Assembly (NCBI RefSeq): GCF_016583795.1
Contig: NZ_NRRS01000031.1
Span: 1 to 39,988, forward strand
Length of the DNA stretch: 39,988 bases
Direction of reading: 5' to 3'
From: Rhabdochromatium marinum
GTDB taxonomy: Bacteria > Pseudomonadota > Gammaproteobacteria > Chromatiales > Chromatiaceae
Under the pieces are notes generated by a model. The model had not been told where the DNA came from, ran no database searches, and saw only the letters and a list, made by a program, of their open reading frames with translations. Of this stretch, positions 8,127 through 16,967 are shown one piece after another. The translations under genes were made by a program, and so were the position numbers. Within the stretch, counting starts at the first letter, position 1, and every line of letters starts with the position of its first letter.

Positions 8127-8630
8127 TCAGTCATGTTCCAACACCGCCAACACCTTCCCTAAGAGCTGATTGAGCTGCGCCAGTTCGTTTTCATCGAGCG
8201 CGGCATTGAGCCAGCGCTGATCGCAGGCGATCACTTGAGCCATTGTTGACTCCACCAGGGCTTTGCCGGCTGTGGTGAGCAGCACCAATTTGCTGCGCTT
8301 ATCTCCCGCGTGCACCTGGCGTTCCACCAGGCCGCGCGCTTCAAGCTGGTAGAGCAATTTGGTCAATCCGCCGGAGGTAATCAGCGTCGCGCAGTGCAGT
8401 TGCGTGGGCGAGAGCCGGTGCGGCGGTGCTGTACGCCGCAGTGAGGCCAGCACATCGAACTCGCCGAGGCTGAGTCCTTGAACTCGCATCACCTGAGCGG
8501 CCTCGTTGATCCCCAACTGGCCGACGCGGTTGAGATAGACGATGAACTGCTGCGTCGGTCCGTGCAGTTCCGGCCAGTTTTCCGCGCACAGTTGCATCAA
8601 GGTGTCCGCACGCGCTTTGTCTTTTGCCAT
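8127..8630 (-). CDS. MarR-family transcriptional repressor
   Basis: A 167-residue winged-helix protein. The ATG at 8630 was chosen over the upstream in-frame start at 8717 because GGAGG sits at 8636-8640 and the upstream part would overlap the operator region. The MarR core shows LSLGEFDVLASLRR, the recognition region LHCATLITSGGLTKLLYQLEARGLV and the wing RQVHAGDKRSKLVLLT. It is divergent from the RND pump genes with palindromic sites between them, the classical arrangement for a repressor of the pump and of itself. The inducer is unknown. Confidence 0.92.
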   Translation of the reverse strand: MAKDKARADTLMQLCAENWPELHGPTQQFIVYLNRVGQLGINEAAQVMRVQGLSLGEFDVLASLRRTAPPHRLSPTQLHCATLITSGGLTKLLYQLEARGLVERQVHAGDKRSKLVLLTTAGKALVESTMAQVIACDQRWLNAALDENELAQLNQLLGKVLAVLEHD

Positions 8631-8673
8631 AAAAGCCTCCGTTGCATCAAGGGGGGCGTATTGTAGCCAATAG

Positions 8674-8693
8674 TTATCTTGCAAGAAAGATAA
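8674..8693. promoter_or_regulatory. MarR operator-like palindrome O1
   Basis: TTATCTT at 8674-8680 and AAGATAA at 8687-8693 form a perfect 7-bp inverted repeat with a 6-bp spacer. Inside it, TCTTGCAAGA (8677-8686) is itself a perfect palindrome. It overlaps the candidate -35 box of the pump promoter. The TATCTT/AAGATA half-sites recur in O2, which supports a common DNA-binding protein, most likely the adjacent MarR repressor. Confidence 0.6.
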
Positions 8694-8707
8694 AATCTCG
8701 GTATGCT
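8679..8707 (+). promoter_or_regulatory. candidate promoter of the RND pump operon
   Basis: TTGCAA (8679-8684) and TATGCT (8702-8707) are spaced by 17 bp, fitting a sigma-70 promoter reading toward the adaptor gene. O1 covers the -35 box and O2 begins directly after the -10 box. Repression by occlusion is therefore plausible. Confidence 0.4.
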
Positions 8708-8721
8708 TATCTTCCAAGATA
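8708..8721. promoter_or_regulatory. MarR operator-like palindrome O2
   Basis: TATCTT and AAGATA flank a CC centre as a perfect inverted repeat. The symmetry extends outward as ATGCTTA (8703-8709) and TAAGCAT (8724-8730) with a 2-bp offset on the right. It shares half-sites with O1, 34 bp upstream, and lies between the -10 box and the adaptor start. Confidence 0.6.
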
Positions 8722-8740
8722 CCTAAGCATGGAGAATGCG

Positions 8741-9958
8741 ATGCACATGCAACCCCGATGTTTTTCAGACCACCTTGGGCTCAATGAAGGATACGCGCTT
8801 GTGCTCGCGCTGCTGGCTGCGCTCAGCCTGGTTGGGTGCGATCAACCGGCATCTGATGCACCGCCCGCCAGTGCCGCGCACGCCGCGCCAGCAGTCGAGA
8901 CCATCACCGTGCAGCCGGAGCCGGTCACCATCACCGAGTCCCTGTCGGGCCGGACCACTCCCTATCTAATCGCCGAAGTGCGACCACAGGTGGGCGGCAT
9001 CATCCAGGCGCGGCAGTTCCAGGAGGGCGCGTTGGTGGAGGCCGGGGACGTGCTCTACCGGATCGATGCCCGGCTCTATGAAGCGGACTTCGCTAGTGCC
9101 AAAGCGGCACTGGCCCAGGCCCAGGCCACTTTGGAGCTCACCCGACTCACCGCCGAGCGCTACGAGGACCTGCTGGGTTCCAAATCCGTCAGTCAGCAGG
9201 AGCACGATGACGCCGACGCCGCCTACCGCCAGGCCCAGGCTGCGGTCGCCGTGGCCGAGGCCGCCTTACAGCGCGCGCGCATCAACCTGGACTACACCCA
9301 GGTGACTGCACCCATCTCCGGGCGCATCGGGCGCTCCTCGGTGACCGCCGGGGCTTTGGTGACCACCAACCAGAGCGAGGCCCTGGCCGTGGTGCAGCAG
9401 CTTGACCCGATCTATGTGGACCTTAGCCAGTCGAGTGCGAGCCTGCTACGCGCCCGCAAGCGATTCATGCACGACTTGCCTCCGGACGACATCGGCGTCG
9501 ATGTGCATCTGACCCTGGAAGACGGCACCGCCTACGACCCCATCGGCCGACTGGAGCTTGCGGAGGTGACGGTGTCCCAGGACACGGGCTCCGTGGCGTT
9601 GCGGGCTGTGTTTCCGAACCCCGACGGCATTCTGCTGCCAGGGATGTTCGTGCGTGCGACCATCGACCTGGGCCGACTGGACGAAGCCGTGATGGTTCCG
9701 GCTCAGGCGCTCAGCCGTGACAATCAGGGCAACCCCCAGGTGATGGTGCTCGGTGACGACGACCGAGTGGTGCAGCGGCCCCTGGGGCAGGTCGAGCTGA
9801 TCGGAAAGCGCTGGCTGGTACACGATGGGCTGCGGCTCGGGGAGCGGGTCATCGTCTCGGGGTTGCAGCACATCCGCCCGGGCATGGTGGTGCGCGCGCA
9901 GGGCGAACCGGCCCCGCAACCCATCGGGCCCGCCACTGCGGCGTTGGTGGGGGAGTAA
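8741..9958 (+). CDS. RND efflux periplasmic adaptor lipoprotein (AcrA/MexA type)
   Basis: A 405-residue membrane-fusion protein that bridges an RND pump and an outer-membrane channel. The start at 8741 is chosen because GGAG at 8731-8734 is well placed; in-frame ATGs at 8729 and 8747 are alternatives. The lipoprotein signal ends LSLVGC with the lipid-carrying C33. The following regions show the lipoyl half-motif (VRPQVGGIIQARQFQEGALV), the alpha-hairpin (ASAKAALAQAQATLELTRL and QAQAAVAVAEAAL) and the second lipoyl half (INLDYTQVTAPISGRIGRS). The permease follows 6 bp downstream. It is presumably controlled by the divergent MarR protein. Confidence 0.93.
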   Translation: MHMQPRCFSDHLGLNEGYALVLALLAALSLVGCDQPASDAPPASAAHAAPAVETITVQPEPVTITESLSGRTTPYLIAEVRPQVGGIIQARQFQEGALVEAGDVLYRIDARLYEADFASAKAALAQAQATLELTRLTAERYEDLLGSKSVSQQEHDDADAAYRQAQAAVAVAEAALQRARINLDYTQVTAPISGRIGRSSVTAGALVTTNQSEALAVVQQLDPIYVDLSQSSASLLRARKRFMHDLPPDDIGVDVHLTLEDGTAYDPIGRLELAEVTVSQDTGSVALRAVFPNPDGILLPGMFVRATIDLGRLDEAVMVPAQALSRDNQGNPQVMVLGDDDRVVQRPLGQVELIGKRWLVHDGLRLGERVIVSGLQHIRPGMVVRAQGEPAPQPIGPATAALVGE

Positions 9959-9964
9959 TCGTTC

Positions 9965-12900
9965 ATGGCGCGCTTCTTCATTGACCGCCCAGTGTTTTCC
10001 TGGGTCATCGCGATTCTGATCATGCTGGCGGGCCTGCTGTCCATGCTAACGCTGCCGGTGTCCCAGTACCCGGCGATCGCGCCGCCGTCCATTTCCATCA
10101 CCGCCACTTATCCGGGCGCCTCAGCCCGCAGCATTGAGGGCTCGGTCACCCAGATCATCGAGCGGGAGATGAAGGGAATCGACAACCTGATCTACCTGTC
10201 CTCGTCCAGTGAGTCCACCGGTGCAGCCACGGTGACCCTGACCTTTGCCGCCGGCACCGATCCGGACATCGCCCAGATGCAGGTGCAGAACAAGTTGCAG
10301 CTGGCCACGCCCTTGTTGCCAGAGGCGGTCCAGCGCCAGGGCCTGAAGGTGGCCAAGGCGGTGCGCAATTTCCTCATGGTGGCGGTGTTCGTCTCCACCG
10401 ACGGCCGCATGAGCGCCATCGACCTCGGCGACTATGTGGCGACCAACGTCGAGGACCCGATCAGCCGCCTGGAAGGCGTCGGTGAAGTGACGCTGTTTGA
10501 GTCCGAATACGCCATGCGCATCTGGCTCGACCCCTACAAACTGCGCCAGTTCGAGCTGACGCCGTTGGATGTGCAGAACGCCATCCAGGCCGAGAATGCC
10601 GAGGTCACCGCCGGGCAACTTGGCGCCACACCGGCGGTGGAGGGACAGCCCTTTAACGCGACCATCTATGTGCAACACCGGTTGCGCTCGCCGGAGGCCT
10701 TCGGCGACATCCTGGTGAAGACCGATCGGGATGGGGGCGCGGTGCGGCTGCGCGATGTGGCGCGCATCGAGATCGGCGGCGAGAGCTACAGCAAGGCCGC
10801 GCGCTACAACGGCAACCCCGCCGCCGGCATGGCCATCAAGCTGTCCACCGGTGCCAATGCATTGCAGACCGCCGAGCGCATTCGCGCCGAGTTCGACGCC
10901 TTGTCGCGTAATTTCCCGTCCGGCATGGAGGTGGTGATCGCGAGCGACAGCACGCCGTTCATCGCGCTGTCGATCGAAAACGTGCTGCACACCTTGGTCG
11001 AGGCTGTGGTCTTGGTGTTCCTGGTCATGTACCTGTTCCTGCAGAACTTGCGCGCGACTCTAATCCCGACCATCGCCGTGCCCGTGGTGCTGCTTGGCAC
11101 CTTCGGCGTGTTGGCGTTGTTCGGCTACTCCATCAATACTCTGACCCTGTTCGCCATGGTGCTGGCCATTGGGCTTTTGGTGGACGATGCCATCGTGGTG
11201 GTGGAGAACGTCGAGCGGGTGATGCACGACGAGGGCCTCTCGCCGCAGGAGGCGACCCGCAAGTCCATGGACCAGATCACTGGCGCCCTGGTGGGCATCG
11301 CCCTGGTGCTCTCGGCGGTGTTCGTGCCCATGGCCTTCTTCCCCGGCTCCGTGGGCGTGATCTACCGGCAGTTCTCGGTAACCATCGTCTCGGCCATGGT
11401 GTTGTCGGTGGTGGTGGCCATCGTCCTGTCGCCGGCCCTGTGCGCGACCCTGCTCAAGCCAGTGAAGCCGTCCGACAAGCCCCGGCGCGGCTTCTTCGCT
11501 TGGTTCAACCGGAGTTTCGACCACGGGGCCAACACCTACCAGCGCGGCGTCGCGGGCATCCTGCGCCGCCCGCTGCGCTTCGGCCTGATCTATCTGCTGT
11601 TGCTGGCGGGCGTCGGTGGCCTCTATCTGACCACTCCCACCGGCTTCCTGCCGGACGAGGATCAGGGACGGATCTTTACCTTGATCCTGACGCCGCCGGG
11701 CTCGACCAGGGAGCAGACCCTCGATGTGCTCAAGCAGGTGGAGCGGCACTTCCTGGACAACGAGCCCGACGCGGTCGATGCCGTTGTCACGGTGGCGGGC
11801 TTCAATTTTGCCGGCACCGGCCAGAACACCGGCCTGGGTTTTGTTCGGCTGCGCGACTGGAGCGAGCGCCAGACCCCGGACCTCTGGGCCAACGCCGTGG
11901 CGGGGCGGGCGATGGCCGCCTTCTCGCAGATCAAGGAGGCGCGGGTGCTCGCCTTCGGCCCGCCGGCAGTGGCCGAGATGGGCAATGCCAAGGGCTTCGA
12001 TGTCTACCTCAAGGACGTCGGTGCCAACGGTCACGACGCCCTACTGGCGGCCCGCAACCAACTGTTGGGAATGGCCGCGCAGGACCCGGCACTCAAGGCG
12101 GTGCGCCCCAACGGCCTGGAACCGGCACCGATCCTGAGCATCGACATTGATCGGGAGAAGGCTCGGGCCTTTGGGCTTGACCTCGCGGGCGTCAACGCCA
12201 CCCTCTCAGCCGCCTGGGGTAGTGCCTATGTGGACGACTTCATCCACAACGGCAACGTCAAGAAAGTCTATCTACAGGCTGATGCCGAGCATCGCATGGT
12301 GCCTTCAGACCTGGAGAAGTGGACGCTGCGCAACGCCCAGGGCGACATGGTGCTGTTCAGTGCCATCGCCAACGCCGATTGGGGCCTGGCCTCGCCCAAA
12401 CTGGAGCGCTACAACGGCGCCTCCGCTGTCGAGATCCTGGGTGAGAGCGCACCCGGAGCTACCACGGGCCAGGCCATGATCGCCATGGAATCCCTCGCCG
12501 AGCGTCTGCCACTCGGCTTCGAGCTGGACTGGACCGGGCTCTCCTACGAGGAACGCGCCGCCGGGCAGCAGGCGCTGCTGCTCTACGCTCTGTCGCTGCT
12601 GGTGGTCTTTCTCTGTCTGGCCGCCCTGTACGAAAGCTGGTCCATTCCCTTCTCGGTGATGCTGGTGGTGCCGCTCGGCGTGCTCGGCACCCTGCTGGCG
12701 GCGAGCCTGCGGGGCATGCCCAACGACGTCTATTTCCAGGTCGGGCTGCTCACCATCATCGGCCTCTCGGCCAAAAACGCCATCCTGATCGTCGAGTTCG
12801 CCAAGGATTTGGTGGAGCAGGGCAAGACCTTGCGTGAGGCGACCCTGACGGCGGCGCGGCTGCGGTTCCGGCCCATCCTAATGACCTCGCTCGCCTTCGG

Positions 12901-13111
12901 TTTCGGTGTCCTGCCGCTGGCGCTCAGCACTGGCGCTGGCTCCGGCAGCCAGAACGCTATCGGTACCGGTGTGCTCGGCGGCATGCTCTCGGCCACCCTG
13001 CTTGGCGTCTTCTTCATCCCGCTGTTCTTCTACGTCGTCGTGCGGGTGTTCACCGGGCGCGGGCGTAACGCGGCCGATTCGGACAAGAGCACGGTGCCTG
13101 CGCTGGCCTAA
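9965..13111 (+). CDS. RND multidrug efflux permease, HAE1 family (AcrB/MexB type)
   Basis: A 1048-residue inner-membrane proton/drug antiporter, full length for the HAE1 family. The N-terminus [17 protein letters not shown] is canonical. The proton-relay aspartates are D407 and D408 in [15 protein letters not shown], with the partner lysine K937 in [17 protein letters not shown]. Both large periplasmic loops and twelve membrane helices are present. It follows the adaptor in one operon. No TolC/OprM-type channel gene is present in the window, so the pump must use a channel encoded elsewhere. The substrate cannot be read from the sequence. Confidence 0.96.
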   Translation: MARFFIDRPVFSWVIAILIMLAGLLSMLTLPVSQYPAIAPPSISITATYPGASARSIEGSVTQIIEREMKGIDNLIYLSSSSESTGAATVTLTFAAGTDPDIAQMQVQNKLQLATPLLPEAVQRQGLKVAKAVRNFLMVAVFVSTDGRMSAIDLGDYVATNVEDPISRLEGVGEVTLFESEYAMRIWLDPYKLRQFELTPLDVQNAIQAENAEVTAGQLGATPAVEGQPFNATIYVQHRLRSPEAFGDILVKTDRDGGAVRLRDVARIEIGGESYSKAARYNGNPAAGMAIKLSTGANALQTAERIRAEFDALSRNFPSGMEVVIASDSTPFIALSIENVLHTLVEAVVLVFLVMYLFLQNLRATLIPTIAVPVVLLGTFGVLALFGYSINTLTLFAMVLAIGLLVDDAIVVVENVERVMHDEGLSPQEATRKSMDQITGALVGIALVLSAVFVPMAFFPGSVGVIYRQFSVTIVSAMVLSVVVAIVLSPALCATLLKPVKPSDKPRRGFFAWFNRSFDHGANTYQRGVAGILRRPLRFGLIYLLLLAGVGGLYLTTPTGFLPDEDQGRIFTLILTPPGSTREQTLDVLKQVERHFLDNEPDAVDAVVTVAGFNFAGTGQNTGLGFVRLRDWSERQTPDLWANAVAGRAMAAFSQIKEARVLAFGPPAVAEMGNAKGFDVYLKDVGANGHDALLAARNQLLGMAAQDPALKAVRPNGLEPAPILSIDIDREKARAFGLDLAGVNATLSAAWGSAYVDDFIHNGNVKKVYLQADAEHRMVPSDLEKWTLRNAQGDMVLFSAIANADWGLASPKLERYNGASAVEILGESAPGATTGQAMIAMESLAERLPLGFELDWTGLSYEERAAGQQALLLYALSLLVVFLCLAALYESWSIPFSVMLVVPLGVLGTLLAASLRGMPNDVYFQVGLLTIIGLSAKNAILIVEFAKDLVEQGKTLREATLTAARLRFRPILMTSLAFGFGVLPLALSTGAGSGSQNAIGTGVLGGMLSATLLGVFFIPLFFYVVVRVFTGRGRNAADSDKSTVPALA

Positions 13112-13158
13112 AACACGGGCCCCGGCTCATGCGAAGAGCGGCTATCGTGGATGCTGGC

Positions 13159-13791
13159 TCAATTGCTCGGTTTGTCTGACGCTGAAGTCGCATCGGCGCG
13201 TGCTTGGCGGGCCACCAGGTCGATCAAGGCCGCTTGGCCGACATGGCCGGTGCCTTCGCGCAGCTCGGTCTGGTATTCCTCAAGCCGCAGAATCTCCAGT
13301 CCGGCGAAGGCGTCACGCAGGAGTTCGGGCGTGTAGAGCAGCTCGGCACAGGGCGGACCGCCGCTGCGAAAGGCCAGCTGCGCCGGGGTGAAGCCATGCA
13401 GCAGAAGTAGGCCACCCGGCGCCAGGGTGCGCTGCATCCCGGCGAAGATTGCGGCTCTGAGCTCAGGATCGGCGAATTGAATGAAAATCGCCACCACGAC
13501 CTCATAGTGCGCCGGTGTCCATGGCCAGTCGTGCAGGTCGGCCTGATGGAAATCCACCGCCACGCCCCGGGCTGCCGCGAGCTTGCGTGCCTTGGCTAGG
13601 GCCACCCCGGAGCTGTCCATGGCGGTGACTTCGAGCCCGAGCGTGGCGAGATGCACCGCATGGCGTCCCTCGCCATCAGCCACGACCAGCGCCCGCTGTC
13701 CGGGGTGCAGGCGCTGCGCCTGGGCCGCGAGAAACTGGCTCGGCTCAGTGCCGTAGAGATAGTCTTCTTGATCGAAACGTTGGTCCCACAT
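13159..13791 (-). CDS. class I SAM-dependent methyltransferase
   Basis: A 210-residue protein starting MWDQRFDQEDYLYGTEPSQF at 13791, with GGAG ten bases upstream. The nucleotide-binding motif I reads LVVADGEGRHAVHLA, the variant (ADGEGR) seen in a small TehB-like methyltransferase subgroup. Motif II DSSGVALAKA and motif IV/post-IV (EVVVAIFIQFADPELR, LAPGGLLLLHGF) are present. Longer frames upstream are antisense to the sulfotransferase and were excluded. The substrate is unknown. It is convergent with the pump operon and divergent from the sulfotransferase. Confidence 0.85.
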   Translation of the reverse strand: MWDQRFDQEDYLYGTEPSQFLAAQAQRLHPGQRALVVADGEGRHAVHLATLGLEVTAMDSSGVALAKARKLAAARGVAVDFHQADLHDWPWTPAHYEVVVAIFIQFADPELRAAIFAGMQRTLAPGGLLLLHGFTPAQLAFRSGGPPCAELLYTPELLRDAFAGLEILRLEEYQTELREGTGHVGQAALIDLVARQARADATSASDKPSN

Positions 13792-13854
13792 GGGAGTACT
13801 CCGTGAGAGAATTCTGGGGGTAAATTTATTCAGGTTTTCAGGAACAGCAATGAC

Positions 13855-14760
13855 ATGACCGCTCAGCAATCCGCAGGCACCCCCGGTTTGGCACGGGAAG
13901 CTCCACCCAACACACCACCTGACACACATTGGGGTGACCCACATCCGCTGCATGACCCCTGGATACTCGCCCATTTCCAGGCCCGCCCAAGCGATGTGCT
14001 CATCACTACGGCGCCCAAGGCCGGAACCACCTGGATGCAGCAGATTTTGCATCAACTGCGCACCGGCGGCGATGACACCTTCGAGGACATCGACACGGTG
14101 GTGCCCTGGTTGGAACGCCAGCGTCCGCCTCAAACCTGGCAACAGGTGTTGGCGGGATTTGCTGCGCATCCCGATCCGCGACTGTTCAAGACCCATTGTA
14201 CCTGGGAGCAAACCCCGGGCCGGGAGATCGCGCGCCTGATTCTGACGGTGCGCGATCCGCGCGACTGCTGCGTCAGCTTCTACCATCACCTGATGGACAT
14301 GACCGACAGCGCGCTCGCCGCTCACGGACTGGAGCGACCGGCGAGTCTGGAGGCCCATGTGGAGGCCTGGCTCGCCTTCGGCGCCTGGTTTCGCAATCTG
14401 GGTAGCTGGTGGCCGCAGCGCGAGCGCGACAATCTGCTCATGCTGCGCTACAGCGACCTCAAGGCCGACCTGCCGGGCGCCATCCAACGCATCGCCGCGT
14501 TTCTCGGCTGGCCCGTGACGCCACGGACGCTTGAGCAGGCCGTGCAGCTGTCTTCCTTCGCTTGGATGAAGGCCAATAGCCAGCGCTTTGCCGGGCGCAA
14601 CGCCGACGGCAGCCCGCTGTTTCGCCCCGGCGGCTTCATCCGCAAAGGCCAGACCGGCGATCACACAACCCAGCTGACCGCCGATCAGGAGGCGCGGATT
14701 CTCGGTCGTTGCCGCCAGGAGCTGCCCGCCGACTGTCTGGCCTATCTGGGTCTCGATTGA
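13855..14760 (+). CDS. sulfotransferase-domain protein (PAPS-dependent)
   Basis: A 301-residue protein of the Sulfotransfer_1 family, which moves sulfate from PAPS to a hydroxyl or amine acceptor. The 5'-phosphosulfate loop is TAPKAGTTWMQ at residues 52-62, the 3'-phosphate site is RDPRDCCVSFYHH at about 136-148, and the C-terminal RKGQTGDH matches the RKGxxGDW signature. Most characterised enzymes are eukaryotic cytosolic sulfotransferases; bacterial members act on varied small molecules. The acceptor here is unknown and the neighbours give no pathway. Confidence 0.85.
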   Translation: MTAQQSAGTPGLAREAPPNTPPDTHWGDPHPLHDPWILAHFQARPSDVLITTAPKAGTTWMQQILHQLRTGGDDTFEDIDTVVPWLERQRPPQTWQQVLAGFAAHPDPRLFKTHCTWEQTPGREIARLILTVRDPRDCCVSFYHHLMDMTDSALAAHGLERPASLEAHVEAWLAFGAWFRNLGSWWPQRERDNLLMLRYSDLKADLPGAIQRIAAFLGWPVTPRTLEQAVQLSSFAWMKANSQRFAGRNADGSPLFRPGGFIRKGQTGDHTTQLTADQEARILGRCRQELPADCLAYLGLD

Positions 14761-14783
14761 TCCTTCGCAGCCGTCATGGCGAG

Positions 14784-15665
14784 TCAGCGACCTCGGAATC
14801 GATGATCACCTCGAACATCTAGCGCGGCGCTCGCCTGAATGATGACGCTGCCCGTCGGGACACCGATATCCCCGGCAATCACCGAGCACTTGGCCTGCAG
14901 CAGGAAGCAAATGGGCGCGTCAACGCCGCTCAGTGTCTCGTAATTGGCTTGGCCCTTGGCGATGATCAGCCGAGCATGGTCGAAGCGCTCGCGGAAGTCT
15001 GGCGAGCATAGACCCAAGGGCGCGCCCATGGCGTCGCAACCGGTGTCGATGATGTCCGCGACCTGGTCCAGTCCGGCAGCGACCGCGTCCTCACGGGTCG
15101 CATCGTTTAGCACCGGACCGGCCTTGACCGCATAGCGCACGGGGGGAGACAGCGTCTCGATCAGCACACGATCGAAGACCGTCTCGCCGGCGTTGTCGGC
15201 CAGATACAGCACGTCATCCACCCGTTCCAGCGCCTCACGCAGCACCTGCAGATCGTCGATTGGAGGCTTGGCCTGAAGCACCCGTTCCAGTGTCGCCTCC
15301 AGGTCGAAGGTCTCGGCGACACCATGGTCGATGATGTTGCCGGCGATGGCGATGTGCACTGCTGCCCGCAGAGGATCCTCGGCCGTCTCGACCCGCTCCC
15401 GCAGCGCCGGCAGCAGGGCTAGAGCCTGCTCAGTGGCCTCGCGTTTCACCCCCAGGTAAGGATCGGGAGCCCGCGCGCGCTCGCGCACCAGCCGATGAAT
15501 GCGCTCGCCCATCTCCGGTGGGGTCGCATCGCGGCCAAGTTCGCGCAAGGCGGTCATGGTCTCTTCCAAGATCGCGCGCTGCAATTCAGCCGAGGCCCCA
15601 GCGCGGCGGGCCGCGCTCAGCGCCTGACGCAGGAAGCAGGGCCAGCAGTCGAGATAAACTTGCAT
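14784..15665 (-). CDS. DUF89 / ARMT1-like damage-control phosphatase family protein
   Basis: A 293-residue protein with the DUF89 architecture: an N-terminal CWPCFLRQALSAARR helix carrying a CxxC pair, then YLADNAGETVFDRVLIE with the D-N-G-E metal/phosphate motif, and a later LIIAKGQANYETL with the conserved KGQxNYE. DUF89 proteins are metal-dependent phosphatases proposed to remove damaged or excess phospho-metabolites; the bacterial subgroup with N-terminal cysteines has no firmly known substrate. It is followed on the same strand (upstream in transcription) by the zinc-ribbon gene 12 bp away, so the two are probably cotranscribed. Confidence 0.85.
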   Translation of the reverse strand: MQVYLDCWPCFLRQALSAARRAGASAELQRAILEETMTALRELGRDATPPEMGERIHRLVRERARAPDPYLGVKREATEQALALLPALRERVETAEDPLRAAVHIAIAGNIIDHGVAETFDLEATLERVLQAKPPIDDLQVLREALERVDDVLYLADNAGETVFDRVLIETLSPPVRYAVKAGPVLNDATREDAVAAGLDQVADIIDTGCDAMGAPLGLCSPDFRERFDHARLIIAKGQANYETLSGVDAPICFLLQAKCSVIAGDIGVPTGSVIIQASAALDVRGDHRFRGR

Positions 15666-15677
15666 CGTGCCCAGACC

Positions 15678-15863
15678 CTACTGTTGGCGCTTCTGCTGCA
15701 ACAGTTGGTCGTGGTAAGAGCCCTCGCGCAGCAGCTTGGCGCCGCACTGGGGGCAGCGCTCGTCTTGGCAAGGGATACCGGCGCGGTGCGCGCCGCGATA
15801 GTCGCACTTCGGGCAGATGCAGGCGCCACCCGCTCCCATATTGTGTCGTTGTTGCTTGGGCAT
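15678..15863 (-). CDS. small RHNMG-type zinc-ribbon protein
   Basis: A 61-residue protein starting MPKQQRHNMGAGGAC. Two CxxC knuckles (CPKC at 17-20 and CPQC at 37-40) plus C15 and C32 suggest a zinc ribbon or Fe-S site. The start ATG at 15863 has GGAGG seven bases upstream; the longer in-frame start at 15962 would lack this. Relatives are short proteins often found near iron-molybdenum-cofactor-type (NifX/NifB-like) and MinD-like ATPase genes, from memory of the family. Here it precedes the DUF89 gene in the same direction. Confidence 0.75.
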   Translation of the reverse strand: MPKQQRHNMGAGGACICPKCDYRGAHRAGIPCQDERCPQCGAKLLREGSYHDQLLQQKRQQ

Positions 15864-15906
15864 GTTGGAACCTCCACGTCGCTGTTTCCGATCAATTCGA
15901 TCAGGA

Positions 15907-16124
15907 TTATCCGGGGAGGTGAGAGTGGCCGCATTGATAAGTCGCGTTTCGGCCAGCAGCAAAGTGCTCCCTGAAACGCTCTCTGGCCTCTGCGATCAAC
16001 GGCTGCAGGTGGTCCTCCGACAAGCGGCGCTTCGTTCAGGATGAAGCCGGCGCTGAGCCGGATGGGCGTCGGAGCTCGATTGCAACACATCCTCCAGGGT
16101 TCGCATTCGCACCTTTGCCATCAT
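15907..16124 (-). pseudogene. probable frameshifted small gene downstream of the DsrE-like gene
   Basis: A GGAG site and ATG-ATG at 16124/16121 open a frame reading MMAKVRMRTLEDVLQ. Protein-like sequence then continues in a second frame (PTPIRLSAGFILNEAPL) and a third (LSEDHLQPLIAEARERFREH, ending at TAA 15907-15909). Read with two small frame corrections these join into one plausible helical protein of about 70 residues. Each single frame is short or loses sense. I do not recognise the family. Sequencing error is an alternative explanation for the shifts. Confidence 0.35.
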
Positions 16125-16181
16125 GCGTCTCCGTCAAGGATCGCGGCTGATGCGCGCCACCAGGCGGTGCGTCCAGCCCCT

Positions 16182-16634
16182 TCACCACGACAAGGTTTTC
16201 ACCTTCGGGTCGAACAGCAGCCCCGTCACCAGGTCCGGGTTGCCCATCTGCACCCCTTTGATGAAGTCGGCTTCCGTCAGCCCAGCAGCCTTGGAGCAAG
16301 CCATGCAAGCAATGACCATCCCGCCATCGGCGATGAAGGCCTTTAGCATGTCCTGGATCGACCGGCCTTGTTCCTTCATCAGGCCATGGACGTGGGAGGC
16401 GCGCTTCTTGTCGGCCAGGTTAATGGCGCGCACATTCAGCCAGATGGCCACGGGTTTATAGCCGCGTTTGAGCACTTTCTCGTGGGCAAACAGGATCGCT
16501 TTCGCCGCCGTCCAGGTATCATCGGTGGTCAGGTTGACGAACAAGCCGCCTTCAACCTCCTCCGCGCTGGCCACCGGCGCTGCGCCGAGGACAAAACAGA
16601 TCATCAGAATCGAAATCAACGGCTTTTTTATCAT
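16182..16634 (-). CDS. DsrE/DsrF-like periplasmic protein
   Basis: A 150-residue protein starting MIKKPLISILMICFVLGAAP with a signal peptide likely cleaved after ASA (about residue 25). The body has the DsrE/F-like fold signature: GLFVNLTTDDTWTAAKAILF, then a MVIACMACSKAAGL segment with two cysteines in the usual active-site position, ending in a PKVKTLSW tail. DsrE-type proteins carry or sense sulfur; exported ones are often found with sulfur-oxidation genes, and their precise role is unclear. The ATG at 16634 was preferred because it begins the signal peptide; in-frame sequence upstream is not protein-like. Confidence 0.78.
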   Translation of the reverse strand: MIKKPLISILMICFVLGAAPVASAEEVEGGLFVNLTTDDTWTAAKAILFAHEKVLKRGYKPVAIWLNVRAINLADKKRASHVHGLMKEQGRSIQDMLKAFIADGGMVIACMACSKAAGLTEADFIKGVQMGNPDLVTGLLFDPKVKTLSW

Positions 16635-16747
16635 CACATCGCGCTCTTTATCAGGGGTTTCGACGAAGACAGGGCGTGGGCTGTAAGCAGGCTTCGCTAG
16701 CACGCCGGTCGGGATCAGCGGCGCAAATACCGCATGCAACGAGGTTC

Positions 16748-16948
16748 ATGATGCCAGGATTTTCGCTAAGATGGCTCCAGACCGGGCCATTCTACGTGAC
16801 CATTTCCGCCAACAGCTTGTCTGTGCGCGACATTCTGCAGGGCAAGACGGTTGCGCTCCAACCCTTGGTCTGCATCGACCGGCGGCGAACACCCGAGCAG
16901 ATTCTCGCCGAACCGATCATCCGCCTCCGGTGTGCAGGCGCATGCTGA
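16748..16948 (+). CDS. small hypothetical protein upstream of cidA
   Basis: A 66-residue frame beginning MMPGFSLRWLQTGPFYVTIS, with GAGG just ahead of the double ATG. It contains FYVTISANSLSVRDILQGKT, which looks like the first beta-hairpin of an actin-like or MreB-like fold, and ends in RRRTPEQILAEPIIRLRCAGAC. It stops 20 bp before the cidA start, on the same strand. It could be a short leader-type gene, or the remnant of a longer gene whose remainder was lost. No family is assigned. Confidence 0.4.
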   Translation: MMPGFSLRWLQTGPFYVTISANSLSVRDILQGKTVALQPLVCIDRRRTPEQILAEPIIRLRCAGAC

Positions 16949-16967
16949 TGTCAATGTGCTCTGATTG

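Noticed and set aside
13800-14664. N-terminal extension of the methyltransferase frame to 501 codons
   Set aside because: The extension is antisense to the sulfotransferase. The methyltransferase has its own ATG and ribosome site at 13791.
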